Part shown: piece after piece, positions 1 to 6,926 of the stretch
How positions within the stretch are numbered: the stretch's first letter is position 1
How the letters are laid out: each line of letters begins with the position of its first letter
Source: Lactobacillales bacterium
GTDB taxonomy: Bacteria > Bacillota > Bacilli > Lactobacillales > Vagococcaceae
Assembly (NCBI GenBank): GCA_015655485.1
Contig: JAATEZ010000380.1
Coordinates: forward strand, 1-7,172
DNA length: 7,172 bases
Direction: 5' to 3'
Program-made: the position numbers and the translations under genes
Notes under the pieces: generated by a model
Seen by the model: the letters and a program-made list of their open reading frames with translations, nothing else
What the model was told of the DNA's origin: nothing
The model's database searches: none

Positions 1-1157
1 ATCGAAAGATCATGAGTGATACTGATTTCGTCAAGGTCCAATTCATTTTGCAATCGATTTAACAATTCTGTCTCTGTATCAGCAGTCAATTGTCTTTCCC
101 TTAAAACGATCGTGATATCGTCTATTCCGGAAGGTGTATGCTCGTAAGACAAACACATTTGTTCTAAAATAGATAAAACCTTGCGGCCAAAACCGATTTC
201 TCGGTTCATCAAAAACTTGCTGATATGGATACTCACAAAACCCGAATCACTGGCGATCCCTATGACACTGCTATCATGATAAGTTCTTTTTTTAGTGATC
301 AATGTCCCTTGGGCTTCAGGGTTGTTCGTATTTTTGATGCGGACGGGAATACCGGCCCTAAAAGCCGGAACCAACGCTTCGTCATGAAAAACAGAAAACC
401 CGGCATAAGCCAGTTCGCGCATTTCTCGATAAGTCAATTGTTTGATTTCTTTAGGATTTTTTACAATACCCGGATGAGCGCTGTAAATGGCATCGACATC
501 AGTGAAATTCTCATATAAATCGGCCTTGATGCCTGCCGCAATGATCGCCCCGGTGATATCGGAACCGCCTCTGGAAAAGGTGCAGATTTCACTATTTTCA
601 GTATAGCCAAAAAATCCCGGAATGACGGCAATTTTGTCAAGATCACGTAACGAATAAATTTTTTCATAGGAAGAAGGCAAGATACGAGCGTTCCCGGGTT
701 CGTTCGAAACGAGGATGCCGGCTTCTTTCGGGCTTATATACTTTGCTGCAAGCCCCTTATGATTAAAAAAAGCCGCGACCAGATGAGCATTGTTATTCTC
801 GCCGCTGGCTTTAAAAGCGTCCATCACATGATCCGGATCCGCTTTACTCATGGTAGCCAGCTGATCGATATTTTTTTGGATCTTTACAAAAACGGAATGA
901 TCCAAGTTCAATTCTTCAATGATGCTCAAGTAGCGGGCACCAATTTTTTTTTGGAGAAAAGTGACGTCTTGACCGGTCAGGTAGGAACCGGCATAGTCAA
1001 TCAATAGGTCTGTCACTTTTTCGTCTGCCGGTTTTCGCTTTCCCGGAGCAGAAACAATGACAAATTTTCGTTCTGGATCATTTTTGACAATATTATAAAC
1101 TTTTTCCAATTGAGTCGCTGAAGCTAAAGAACTTCCGCCAAACTTAATGACCTTCAC
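1..1157 (-). CDS. Aspartate kinase (aspartokinase III / YclM-like), 3' end outside the window
   Basis: Catalyses ATP-dependent phosphorylation of L-aspartate, the first step toward lysine, threonine and methionine; cytoplasmic. The reading frame is open from 1157 to the left edge, giving 385 residues of a family that is usually about 450. The amino-acid-kinase signature KFGGSS is at residues 5-10, SAPGKR and KVTDLL follow, the FSRGGSD substrate/nucleotide motif is around residues 194-200, and TDVDAIYSAHPG comes soon after. The rest runs into the C-terminal regulatory (ACT) region, which is cut. I chose the GTG at 1157 because GGAG at 1166-1169 lies 8 bases upstream and the protein then begins VKVIKFGGSS, as homologues do; in-frame ATGs at 1190 and 1178 lack a ribosome site. 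The N-terminal half closely resembles B. subtilis YclM/ThrD from memory. The gene is divergent from ezrA with its own promoter at 1207-1235. The family is secure; feedback specificity cannot be read. Confidence 0.95.
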   Translation of the reverse strand, partial: MKVIKFGGSSLASATQLEKVYNIVKNDPERKFVIVSAPGKRKPADEKVTDLLIDYAGSYLTGQDVTFLQKKIGARYLSIIEELNLDHSVFVKIQKNIDQLATMSKADPDHVMDAFKASGENNNAHLVAAFFNHKGLAAKYISPKEAGILVSNEPGNARILPSSYEKIYSLRDLDKIAVIPGFFGYTENSEICTFSRGGSDITGAIIAAGIKADLYENFTDVDAIYSAHPGIVKNPKEIKQLTYREMRELAYAGFSVFHDEALVPAFRAGIPVRIKNTNNPEAQGTLITKKRTYHDSSVIGIASDSGFVSIHISKFLMNREIGFGRKVLSILEQMCLSYEHTPSGIDDITIVLRERQLTADTETELLNRLQNELDLDEISITHDLS

Positions 1158-1206
1158 TTTTTTCACTCCAATTTTCATACTGATTTTCATTTATATGTTA
1201 TTGACT

Positions 1207-1235
1207 AGAATACAAAAAATGTTAAATAAAATCAA
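1207..1235 (-). promoter_or_regulatory. Promoter of the aspartate kinase gene
   Basis: On the minus strand TTGATT (1235-1230) and TATTCT (1212-1207) are separated by exactly 17 bases, a good sigma-A pair. The start of transcription would be near 1200, leaving a leader of about 40 bases, too short for a lysine riboswitch. Confidence 0.65.
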
Positions 1236-1247
1236 TAGTTATCGCTA

Positions 1248-1262
1248 AATTTATTGAAAATT
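1248..1262. promoter_or_regulatory. CodY-box-like sequence upstream of the aspartate kinase promoter
   Basis: AATTTATTGAAAATT matches the known CodY consensus AATTTTCWGAAAATT at 13 of 15 positions. It lies about 50-60 bases upstream of the predicted start of the kinase transcript. CodY controls amino acid supply genes in Firmicutes, so the position makes sense, but AT-rich DNA produces such matches by chance. Binding is inference. Confidence 0.35.
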
Positions 1263-1307
1263 CAGGCGGAAATTTCCTGTGTCGGGATTTGCAATGGTCA
1301 ACTGTTT

Positions 1308-1338
1308 AACAAAAAAATAAGAATTTTATTTTTTTGTT
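1308..1338. repeat. AT-only 13-bp perfect inverted repeat between the divergent promoters
   Basis: AACAAAAAAATAA (1308-1320) is the exact reverse complement of TTATTTTTTTGTT (1326-1338), with the 5-base centre GAATT. More T residues follow to 1343. It lies about 40-70 bases upstream of the predicted ezrA transcription start, where an UP element or bent DNA would act. It could also be a weak terminator-like hairpin, but no gene ends here. Confidence 0.5.
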
Positions 1339-1366
1339 TTTTTCTAGTGATAGATAGTTTCGACTG

Positions 1367-1375
1367 TGTTATAAT
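1367..1375 (+). promoter_or_regulatory. Extended -10 promoter, candidate main promoter of ezrA
   Basis: TGTTATAAT contains a perfect TATAAT (1370-1375) with the TGn extension (1367-1369). No good -35 is visible at the right distance (the best is TAGTGA at 1345-1350, 19 bases away), which fits an extended -10 promoter. Transcription would start near 1382, about 180 bases ahead of ezrA. A weaker TATACT at 1531-1536 lacks a -35. Confidence 0.55.
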
Positions 1376-1388
1376 TTGCAGTAGATGC

Positions 1389-1474
1389 CTAGAATGTTCA
1401 TGGAGTTTTTAAAAAACTTACATTCAGCCCACGAAGCAGCAAAAATTATTTTCTGAAATTCAGATTTCTTTTTT
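1389..1474 (+). other. Possibly structured leader of ezrA (or short RNA)
   Basis: The region starts just after the predicted transcription start. CT-A-GAATGT (1389-1397) pairs with ACATTCAG (1420-1427), leaving one bulged A. Inside that loop AGTTTTT (1404-1410) pairs with AAAAACT (1412-1418). TCTGA (1452-1456) and TCAGA (1460-1464) form a small hairpin followed by TTTCTTTTTT (1465-1474). TTCAG (1423-1427) could instead pair with CTGAA (1453-1457), so two alternative folds are possible. I recognise no riboswitch, T-box or known RNA family. The stems are mostly A-T, so this may be chance. Confidence 0.25.
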
Positions 1475-1562
1475 GAATGAATAAAATAAAATCGTTTTGT
1501 TATTTAAGTCATCGTGGTGAAATTTAAAAATATACTTTGAGAAAATAAACGGGGGAACCAGC

Positions 1563-3293
1563 ATGAAAAGTTCAAGCCTAGTATGGCTATTTGTCGTAAT
1601 CATTATTGTAGCAGCGATTTTATATTTGATTGGAGTACTCATCAAAAGGAAAAATAACGACCGGCTGGATGAGTTGGAAGATAGAAAGATCGCCTTGTTT
1701 GATTTACCCGTTATTGAAGAAGTAGACGAAGTTAAGAAAATGCATCTTGTAGGACAAAGTCAGAATACTTTTCGAGAATGGAACCAGCGTTGGACGGATA
1801 TCTCAACCGTTTCTTTTGCAGAACTGGAGAGCCGTATTTTTGATGTAGAAAATTTGAATGAAACTTTTCGGTTTTTCAAAGTGAAAGCGGCAATCGAAAG
1901 CGCTTATGAAACCATGGATGAGATGGAAAAGGAAGTCGAATCTATTCGCAGCGGCTTAAGAGAGCTTAGTGAGAGTGAAGAACGCAATTCTCAAGAAGTT
2001 CAAAAAGCCTTGGATGTCTATGAAGAAATTGCAAAAGAGCTTAAAGAAGATTCAGCTTCTTTTGGACCAGCACTTAAGGAATTGCAAAAACAAGTAAAGA
2101 GTATCGAAACGGAATTCACGCAATTTGTTTCATTAAATACATCAGGAGATCCCATCGAAGCTAGAGATGTGCTTGAAGAAGCTGAGCGGCGGACCTATGA
2201 AATCGAAGGCATCATGAAGCGGATCCCGCCGGCTTTTAAAGAGCTGAACAAGACGTTTCCTGATCAGGTCAAAGATTTGACCGACGGACACAAAAAAATG
2301 GTGGACGATTCCTATCGATTTACTAACAATAATATTGAAGAAGAGATCAAAGCAATCGATGGTCGGATCAAGTCAGCTCTTATGGATTTGGAAAAATGTG
2401 AATTGGATCCTGTTGAGGCCAGCATCAAAGAAATTTCCGATTCGATCGATGAGCTGTATAATGTGATGGAGCGGGAAGTCAGTTCACGCAATTATGTAAT
2501 GACGAATCAGGAAACTTTAGATGAATATATCAAACATGCCATGAAAAATAATCGACAGCTGTCGATCGAGCTGGATCATACGTCTCAGAGCTATGCTTTA
2601 AATCATAATGAATTAGGCAGATCTCGCGGGTTTCAGGCTCAATTGGATGACATTTCTAAAAGGAATGAAGAAATGGAACCCAAAGTCAAAGAGCGTGATG
2701 TCGTATTTTCAGATGTAGAAGATTTCTATAAAGATACCTTCCAAATCCTTGAAGAAATTGAGAGCCAGCAAGTGGAGATCGATAAAAATTTGCAAGAGTT
2801 GCGTCAAGGTGAAAAAGATGCTCAGAATAAAATCGATGATTTTGAGTTTAAGCTCCGCAATATGAAGAGATATGTTGAAAAGCAGCGGCTGCCCGGTTTG
2901 CCGGCTGAATATTTGGAATTTTTCTTTGTTGCAACTGAGAGGATCGAAGAGTTAAGCAAAGAATTAAATAAGATTCGTATCGATATTGATGCAATCAACG
3001 AACTTGTCCGTCTTTGCCAGGAGGATATCAAATTATTAGAGCAAAAAACGAATGAACTTGTCGATAGTGCGGCATTGACAGAACAGATGATGCAATATGC
3101 GAATCGCTATCGTCATACTCATCCTCTAGTCAGAGATGCGATCGAGCAGAGTTTAAGTTTATTCAATAAAAATTATCGGTATCAGGATGCATTAGATGAA
3201 ATTGGTACCGCGTTAGAAAAAGTTGAACCGGGAGCTTTTAAGCGCATCGAGTCTTTCTACTTTAAAAATAGAGAAATCAATAAAATTATGTAA
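1563..3293 (+). CDS. ezrA: Septation ring formation regulator EzrA
   Basis: Membrane-anchored regulator that binds FtsZ, prevents Z-rings at wrong sites and takes part in coordinating division with cell wall synthesis in Gram-positive cocci and rods. The 576 residues match the family length (about 560-580). One N-terminal membrane segment lies at about residues 5-27, followed by KRKNN, so the rest faces the cytoplasm. The body is almost entirely acidic, heptad-like coiled coil, consistent with the known spectrin-like repeats. The family QNR patch is intact: QYANRYR at residues 511-517, followed by the conserved region LFNKNYRYQDALDEIGTALE and VEPGA near the C-terminus. The start is fixed by GGGGGA at 1551-1556, six or so bases before the ATG. 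The gene is monocistronic: promoter upstream and strong terminator 30 bases after the stop. No disruption seen. Confidence 0.97.
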   Translation: MKSSSLVWLFVVIIIVAAILYLIGVLIKRKNNDRLDELEDRKIALFDLPVIEEVDEVKKMHLVGQSQNTFREWNQRWTDISTVSFAELESRIFDVENLNETFRFFKVKAAIESAYETMDEMEKEVESIRSGLRELSESEERNSQEVQKALDVYEEIAKELKEDSASFGPALKELQKQVKSIETEFTQFVSLNTSGDPIEARDVLEEAERRTYEIEGIMKRIPPAFKELNKTFPDQVKDLTDGHKKMVDDSYRFTNNNIEEEIKAIDGRIKSALMDLEKCELDPVEASIKEISDSIDELYNVMEREVSSRNYVMTNQETLDEYIKHAMKNNRQLSIELDHTSQSYALNHNELGRSRGFQAQLDDISKRNEEMEPKVKERDVVFSDVEDFYKDTFQILEEIESQQVEIDKNLQELRQGEKDAQNKIDDFEFKLRNMKRYVEKQRLPGLPAEYLEFFFVATERIEELSKELNKIRIDIDAINELVRLCQEDIKLLEQKTNELVDSAALTEQMMQYANRYRHTHPLVRDAIEQSLSLFNKNYRYQDALDEIGTALEKVEPGAFKRIESFYFKNREINKIM

Positions 3294-3322
3294 ATCAAAC
3301 TAAAAATAGCAAAAAAAAAAAC

Positions 3323-3358
3323 AGTGAAAACCGGAATTGATGGTTTTCACTTTTTTTT
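3323..3358 (+). terminator. Rho-independent terminator of ezrA
   Basis: GTGAAAACC (3324-3332) and GGTTTTCAC (3342-3350) form a perfect 9-bp stem with a 9-base loop, followed by eight T (3351-3358). An upstream A-run (3311-3321) can extend the stem and could let it act on the other strand too. Confidence 0.92.
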
Positions 3359-3371
3359 GAAAATCTTATTA

Positions 3372-4043
3372 AATTCTCATAAAGACAAATATTCAGCATC
3401 TTTAAGCATTGGTTTTTCACATCTTCTTTTCTGCTTTTTGGCTATCCTGATCATTCGTTATAGTGAGTTGATGAGATTTCTTGAGTACTATGGGTATCGG
3501 CCTGAGCAGGTTCATTTATAGAAAATCATAAATGATATTTCAATTTTTGAGTTTGGCGAAGTCAAAGATCAACAGTCAGATCAGTTGACCTTGAACAAAT
3601 GTTTCATTAGAAATAAACAAAAAATGAAACACGGATTGATCAGGGTATGCGGATCCCGGCAACGATTGATAAAGAAAATTTGACGAAAAAGCTTGCAGAA
3701 GTTTCAAAAAAATATGATTCAAACTACGTTAAAATCGGATCATCAAGCTCCATTATATATTCCACTAGACAGCCATTTAACCAAAAGTATCTCAGGCGTC
3801 TATTGCAATCTATTAAATAATACGGATAAGCCAATCGTATCTGGAAAGGCAATACTTGCTGGAGCGATGAATAATTGTGTGGGTTTTGGTGCTATATTCC
3901 CAGAGACTGTTCCATTAGAATATCAGCCAAATGAAAAATGGGAGCGGACTTGCATATAGCGGATCAGGGGAATTTATGCAGAAGCTTTTTTTTCGACTCT
4001 GTTCAGAAGCATCAAGAAAAAGCGATCCTTTAGATTCCAATGA
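3372..4043 (+). pseudogene. pepV: Remnant of a PepV/Sapep-type M20 dipeptidase (C-terminal half, frameshifted)
   Basis: Pieces of one dipeptidase appear in order but in changing frames. They are KDKYSASLSIG (3381-3413, the lid-domain G-K-x-x-H-A-S region), FGEVKDQQSDQLTLN (from about 3552), VSLEINKK (3601 onward), MRIPATIDKENL and KKLAEVSKKYD (3647-3715), DHQAPLYIPLDS (from about 3738), then MNNCVGFGAIFP and YQPNEKWE up to about 3944, and IYAEAF (3972-3989). PepV proteins end in the same order: RYP-T-D, YVP-D, GG-T-R-M-NCVAFGA-FP, HQ-NE, IYAEA. Stops TAG at 3519-3521 and 3957-3959 and at least three frame changes (near 3600, 3615 and 3700-3745) rule out one product. The N-terminal half with the main metal site is absent. 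Two conserved histidines read Tyr (3390-3392; 3921-3923). No promoter or ribosome site precedes it. Assignment rests on remembered family sequence; the left boundary is approximate. Confidence 0.8.
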
Positions 4044-4060
4044 TCAGCAAAAAAAAGCTT
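3982..4060. repeat. 12-bp inverted repeat at the end of the dipeptidase remnant
   Basis: AAGCTTTTTTTT (3982-3993) and AAAAAAAAGCTT (4049-4060) are exact reverse complements, 55 bases apart. The match stops there and no target duplication is evident, so I do not call it a mobile element end. Confidence 0.4.
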
Positions 4061-4281
4061 AGAAGACAGGCCCTTTAAGTATTTTAATTGAAGGGTTCTG
4101 CCCTAATTAGGAATAAATAGCGAAGCAAGAAGCAGCTTCTCCGAGAATAAATTGGAATTATCCTAAAGTGTATACAGCTATTAACGAATAACTCTAGCTT
4201 ATTCTTGGAGTGGATTATTTTGGCTCAACCTTTTTTTCAGAAGCCGATCCGTGTTATTCAATTTTTTCAAAGTAAGTTCAG
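4044..4281. other. Non-coding stretch after the dipeptidase remnant, nothing recognised
   Basis: All forward frames here are broken by stops and give no protein I know. Two weak hairpin-like repeats are visible: CCCTT/AAGGG (4071-4095) and GAATAA/TTATTC (4185-4205). Neither has a T-tail that would make a convincing terminator. It is probably decayed flanking DNA of the remnant. Confidence 0.5.
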
Positions 4282-4310
4282 TTGCTCTTAAATTAAAGAA
4301 AGGATATAAT
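4282..4310 (+). promoter_or_regulatory. Promoter of the cysteine desulfurase - thiI operon
   Basis: TTGCTC (4282-4287), a 17-base spacer and a perfect TATAAT (4305-4310) make a good sigma-A promoter. Transcription would start near 4317, about 60 bases before the first gene. Confidence 0.8.
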
Positions 4311-4376
4311 AAGAAAGAATTTTTCTGTTAAAAAATAATTTAATTGGTATGAATAAGAGGATAAAGGGGTAAATGA

Positions 4377-5525
4377 ATGATTTATTTTGATAATAGTGCT
4401 ACAACGGCTATCTCTCCAAGTGCTTTAGATACTTACATAAAAACGAGCCAGCGTATATTTGGCAATCCCTCAAGTTTGCATGAGCTGGGAGAGCAGGCTG
4501 ACCGGTTGCTTCAACAATCTAGAAAGCAGATCGCCAGTTTACTGGATGTTAAAGCAAATGAAATATTTTTTACCAGCGGTGGAACTGAGGGCGATAATTG
4601 GGTGATCAAGGGAACTGCTTTTGAAAAGAAAACGTTTGGAAAACATATTTTGATTTCGGCGATCGAGCATCCGGCTGTTTCAGAATCCTGCCTGCAGCTG
4701 TCAAAGCTGGGATTTGAAGTGGAATATATTCCTGTAGATGAATCTGGATTTGTGCGAGTGGGTCAATTAGAGCAGCAAATACGTCCGGATACCATTTTAG
4801 TTTCTGTCATGGCCGTCAACAACGAGATTGGAAGTATCCAGCCAATAGCAGCTATTAGTCAGCTTCTAAGAAAGTATCCTACGATCCATTTCCATGTGGA
4901 TGCGGTTCAGGCTATTGGGAAAATCCCGCGAAAAGAATGGTTGACGTCACGAGTCGATTTTGCTACTTTTTCGGCGCATAAATTTCATGGTCCAAAAGGG
5001 ATCGGTTTTATTTATTGGAAAGAGGGCAGAAAATTAGCTTCGCTGATCAGCGGCGGGGGACAGGAGAGCGGTCAAAGAAGTGGCACTGAAAATGTTCCAG
5101 GAATAGTAGCTATGGCTAAAGCTGCTAGGTTATTATTAGAGGATGAAGAAAAAAAACAATTAAAAGAAGCGGCTATTCGAGCTTATTTAGCAGATTCCTT
5201 ACAAAAATTTGATAAAGTGGTTCTTTTTTCATCCGAAACTAAAAATTATGCTCCGCATATTCTTCTATTTGCGCTTCGTGGAGTCCGCGGGGAAGTTTTA
5301 GTCCATTCCTTCGAAGCTAAAGAAATCATTATTTCTACTACAAGTGCCTGTTCTAGTAAAAAAAAGGGCAGCAGCAGCACGTTGCGTGCTATGGGCGTTT
5401 CGGAAAACTTAGCGACTTCTGCTGTCCGGATCAGTCTGGATGAAACAAGCACGATGTCAGACGCAGAACAATTTATGTTTGTTTTTAAGCAGCTTTATCG
5501 CAAATTCTTAGTAATCAACGGGTAA
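4377..5525 (+). CDS. nifZ: Cysteine desulfurase (NifS/IscS family, NifZ-like partner of ThiI)
   Basis: PLP enzyme of aminotransferase fold class V that converts L-cysteine to alanine and holds the sulfur as a cysteine persulfide for transfer. It is 382 residues, normal for the family. Visible motifs are YFDNSATT at the N-terminus, FTSGGTEGDN (phosphate binding), H98 in AIEHPA (stacks on PLP), D175 and Q178 in HVDAVQ, the Schiff-base lysine K202 in SAHKFHGPKG, SGGGQESGQRSGTEN, and the persulfide cysteine C325 in TSACSSKKKG. The start has AAAGGGG (4363-4369) 7 bases upstream; an overlapping ATG at 4373 would give only five codons and sits too close to the ribosome site. thiI follows after 39 bases with no terminator, so the two are co-transcribed. 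No scaffold gene (IscU/SufU) is adjacent, so a dedicated role in tRNA thiolation, as for B. subtilis NifZ, is more likely than general Fe-S assembly; that is inference. Confidence 0.95.
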   Translation: MIYFDNSATTAISPSALDTYIKTSQRIFGNPSSLHELGEQADRLLQQSRKQIASLLDVKANEIFFTSGGTEGDNWVIKGTAFEKKTFGKHILISAIEHPAVSESCLQLSKLGFEVEYIPVDESGFVRVGQLEQQIRPDTILVSVMAVNNEIGSIQPIAAISQLLRKYPTIHFHVDAVQAIGKIPRKEWLTSRVDFATFSAHKFHGPKGIGFIYWKEGRKLASLISGGGQESGQRSGTENVPGIVAMAKAARLLLEDEEKKQLKEAAIRAYLADSLQKFDKVVLFSSETKNYAPHILLFALRGVRGEVLVHSFEAKEIIISTTSACSSKKKGSSSTLRAMGVSENLATSAVRISLDETSTMSDAEQFMFVFKQLYRKFLVING

Positions 5526-5564
5526 TGATCATCTCTATTTTAGGAAGGACGAAAAGGAGTCAGT

Positions 5565-6782
5565 ATGGAATATTCAGAAATCATGGTAAGATATGGGGAA
5601 CTTTCTACGAAAGGAAAAAATCGGCGTATCTTTATTAATCAGCTAGCTAAAAATGTTCGACACAGTCTGCACGATTTTCCTGAAGTAAAGATTCATGCAG
5701 ATCGAGATCGGATGCACCTGATATTGAACGGTGTGGAGTACAAGGATATCAAAGCAAGACTTTTACCGATTTTTGGGATCCAAAATTTTTCTCCGGCACT
5801 TCAAATTGAAAAGGACTTAAGCAGCCTAAAAAAAGCCGTTCAAGAGCAGATGAGAGAAATATATCAAGAGGGTCAAACCTTTAAAATAAATACCCGCCGC
5901 AGTGATCATAAATATGCGTACGATACAAACCAGCTGAATCAAATTCTTGGGGACGCCGTTTTAGAGTGTTTGCCGACGATCAAAGTTCAGATGAAAAACC
6001 CTGATATCAAGGTTCTCGTTGAGATCAGGCAGGAAAGTGCCTACATCTCATGCGAGACGATAAACGGGGCCGGCGGGCTGCCGGTAGGTTCGAGCGGTAA
6101 AGGAATGCTGATGCTTTCAGGCGGGATCGATTCACCTGTAGCGGGATATCTTTCCATGAAACGGGGAGTGGAGATTGAAGCAGTTCATTTTGCCAGTCCG
6201 CCGTATACGAGTGAAAAAGCCTTATTAAAAGCAATGGATCTAACAGTCAAGCTCACACCCTATGTAGGAAAGATCCAGTTTATTGAGGTTCCTTTTACAG
6301 AGATCCAGGAAGAAATCAAGCAAAAGGTCCCTTCAGGTTATTTAATGACGGTCACTAGAAGAATGATGATGCGAATCACAGACATTTTAAGAAAGCAAAG
6401 AAGAGGACTGGCTATTATCAATGGCGAATCACTGGGACAAGTGGCTTCACAAACCTTACCCAGTATGGTAGCCATCAATGATGTAACTGTGACACCAGTC
6501 ATTCGTCCGGTCGTTTCCATGGATAAGCTGGAGATCATAGATATCGCGAATGCGATCGATACCTTTAATCTATCGATTCAGCCCTATGAAGATTGCTGTA
6601 CGATCTTTGCTCCGCCGCAGCCAAAAACAAAACCTAAACTAGAGAAGGTCCGTGAATATGAAAAATATTTGCAAGTGGACGAATTGATCGTTAGAGCAGT
6701 AGCAGGAATCAAAATCACTGAAATCAAGACCGGTCAAAGCTATTTAAATTCAGCCGTCGCAGAATTTGAAGATTTTTTGTAA
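5565..6782 (+). CDS. thiI: tRNA 4-thiouridine synthetase ThiI (short form, no rhodanese domain)
   Basis: Activates U8 of tRNA by adenylation and replaces its oxygen with sulfur to give 4-thiouridine; in some bacteria it also serves thiazole synthesis for thiamine. It is 405 residues. The N-terminal part (about 1-165) is the ferredoxin-like plus THUMP tRNA-binding region, starting with the typical EIMVRYGELSTKGKNR. The PP-loop SGGIDSP is at residues 185-191, marking the adenylation domain. YEDCCTIFAPPQPKTKP carries C344-C345, at the position of the catalytic Cys of E. coli ThiI. The protein ends about 60 residues later, so the C-terminal rhodanese domain of the roughly 480-residue enterobacterial form is missing. 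The short form is known from B. subtilis, where NifZ supplies sulfur directly. AAGGAG at 5554-5559 is 5 bases before the ATG. A terminator follows at once. Confidence 0.97.
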   Translation: MEYSEIMVRYGELSTKGKNRRIFINQLAKNVRHSLHDFPEVKIHADRDRMHLILNGVEYKDIKARLLPIFGIQNFSPALQIEKDLSSLKKAVQEQMREIYQEGQTFKINTRRSDHKYAYDTNQLNQILGDAVLECLPTIKVQMKNPDIKVLVEIRQESAYISCETINGAGGLPVGSSGKGMLMLSGGIDSPVAGYLSMKRGVEIEAVHFASPPYTSEKALLKAMDLTVKLTPYVGKIQFIEVPFTEIQEEIKQKVPSGYLMTVTRRMMMRITDILRKQRRGLAIINGESLGQVASQTLPSMVAINDVTVTPVIRPVVSMDKLEIIDIANAIDTFNLSIQPYEDCCTIFAPPQPKTKPKLEKVREYEKYLQVDELIVRAVAGIKITEIKTGQSYLNSAVAEFEDFL

Positions 6783-6791
6783 TTAAAAAGT

Positions 6792-6827
6792 GTGGTCAGA
6801 GACGAAAATCTCTAATCCGCTTTTTTT
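6792..6827 (+). terminator. Rho-independent terminator of thiI
   Basis: GTGG (6792-6795) pairs with CCGC (6817-6820, one G-T pair) and AGAGA (6798-6802) with TCTCT (6809-6813) around a 6-base loop, with a small internal loop between the stems. Seven T follow (6821-6827), and an A-run (6785-6789) lies before it. Confidence 0.85.
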
Positions 6828-6926
6828 ATTCATCTGCAAAGAACAATCTATGAAAAAAATCGCAGTTAAAAATAGATAAGTCAAAATATTTTGTTATAAA
6901 AAATCTATTGGCAGCTGGCAAGAAAA

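Noticed and set aside
225..1007. Plus-strand and minus-strand small ORFs within the left 1 kb
   Set aside because: They overlap the aspartate kinase frame, which carries all the conserved motifs; they are shadows without ribosome sites or recognisable products.
1158..1562. Lysine riboswitch or T-box in front of aspartate kinase or ezrA
   Set aside because: I see no L-box core or T-box motif, and the predicted kinase leader is only about 40 bases.
3324..3521. A 65-residue gene starting at the ezrA terminator
   Set aside because: Its start codon lies inside the terminator stem and its second half fits the decayed dipeptidase; no ribosome site.
3600..3631. 9-bp inverted repeat TGTTTCATT / AATGAAACA with a 14-base loop
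   Set aside because: It lies inside the dipeptidase remnant, has no T-tail and is likely a chance by-product of an AT-rich coding relic.
3647..3820. A 57-codon ORF beginning MRIPATIDKENL
   Set aside because: Its first part is another frame segment of the same remnant; after about residue 25 the family match moves to a different frame.
3693..3959. An independent 88-residue gene
   Set aside because: It begins in mid-domain of the dipeptidase remnant, has no ribosome site, and continues in frame past its TAG into the family's IYAEA segment.
3982..4060. Insertion sequence ends
   Set aside because: The 12-bp inverted repeat is low complexity, encloses only 55 bases and has no transposase or evident target duplication.
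4373..4390. Five-codon ORF overlapping the desulfurase start
   Set aside because: Only 3 bases from the ribosome site and very short; it is probably chance from the ATGAATG sequence, though it could be a tiny upstream peptide.
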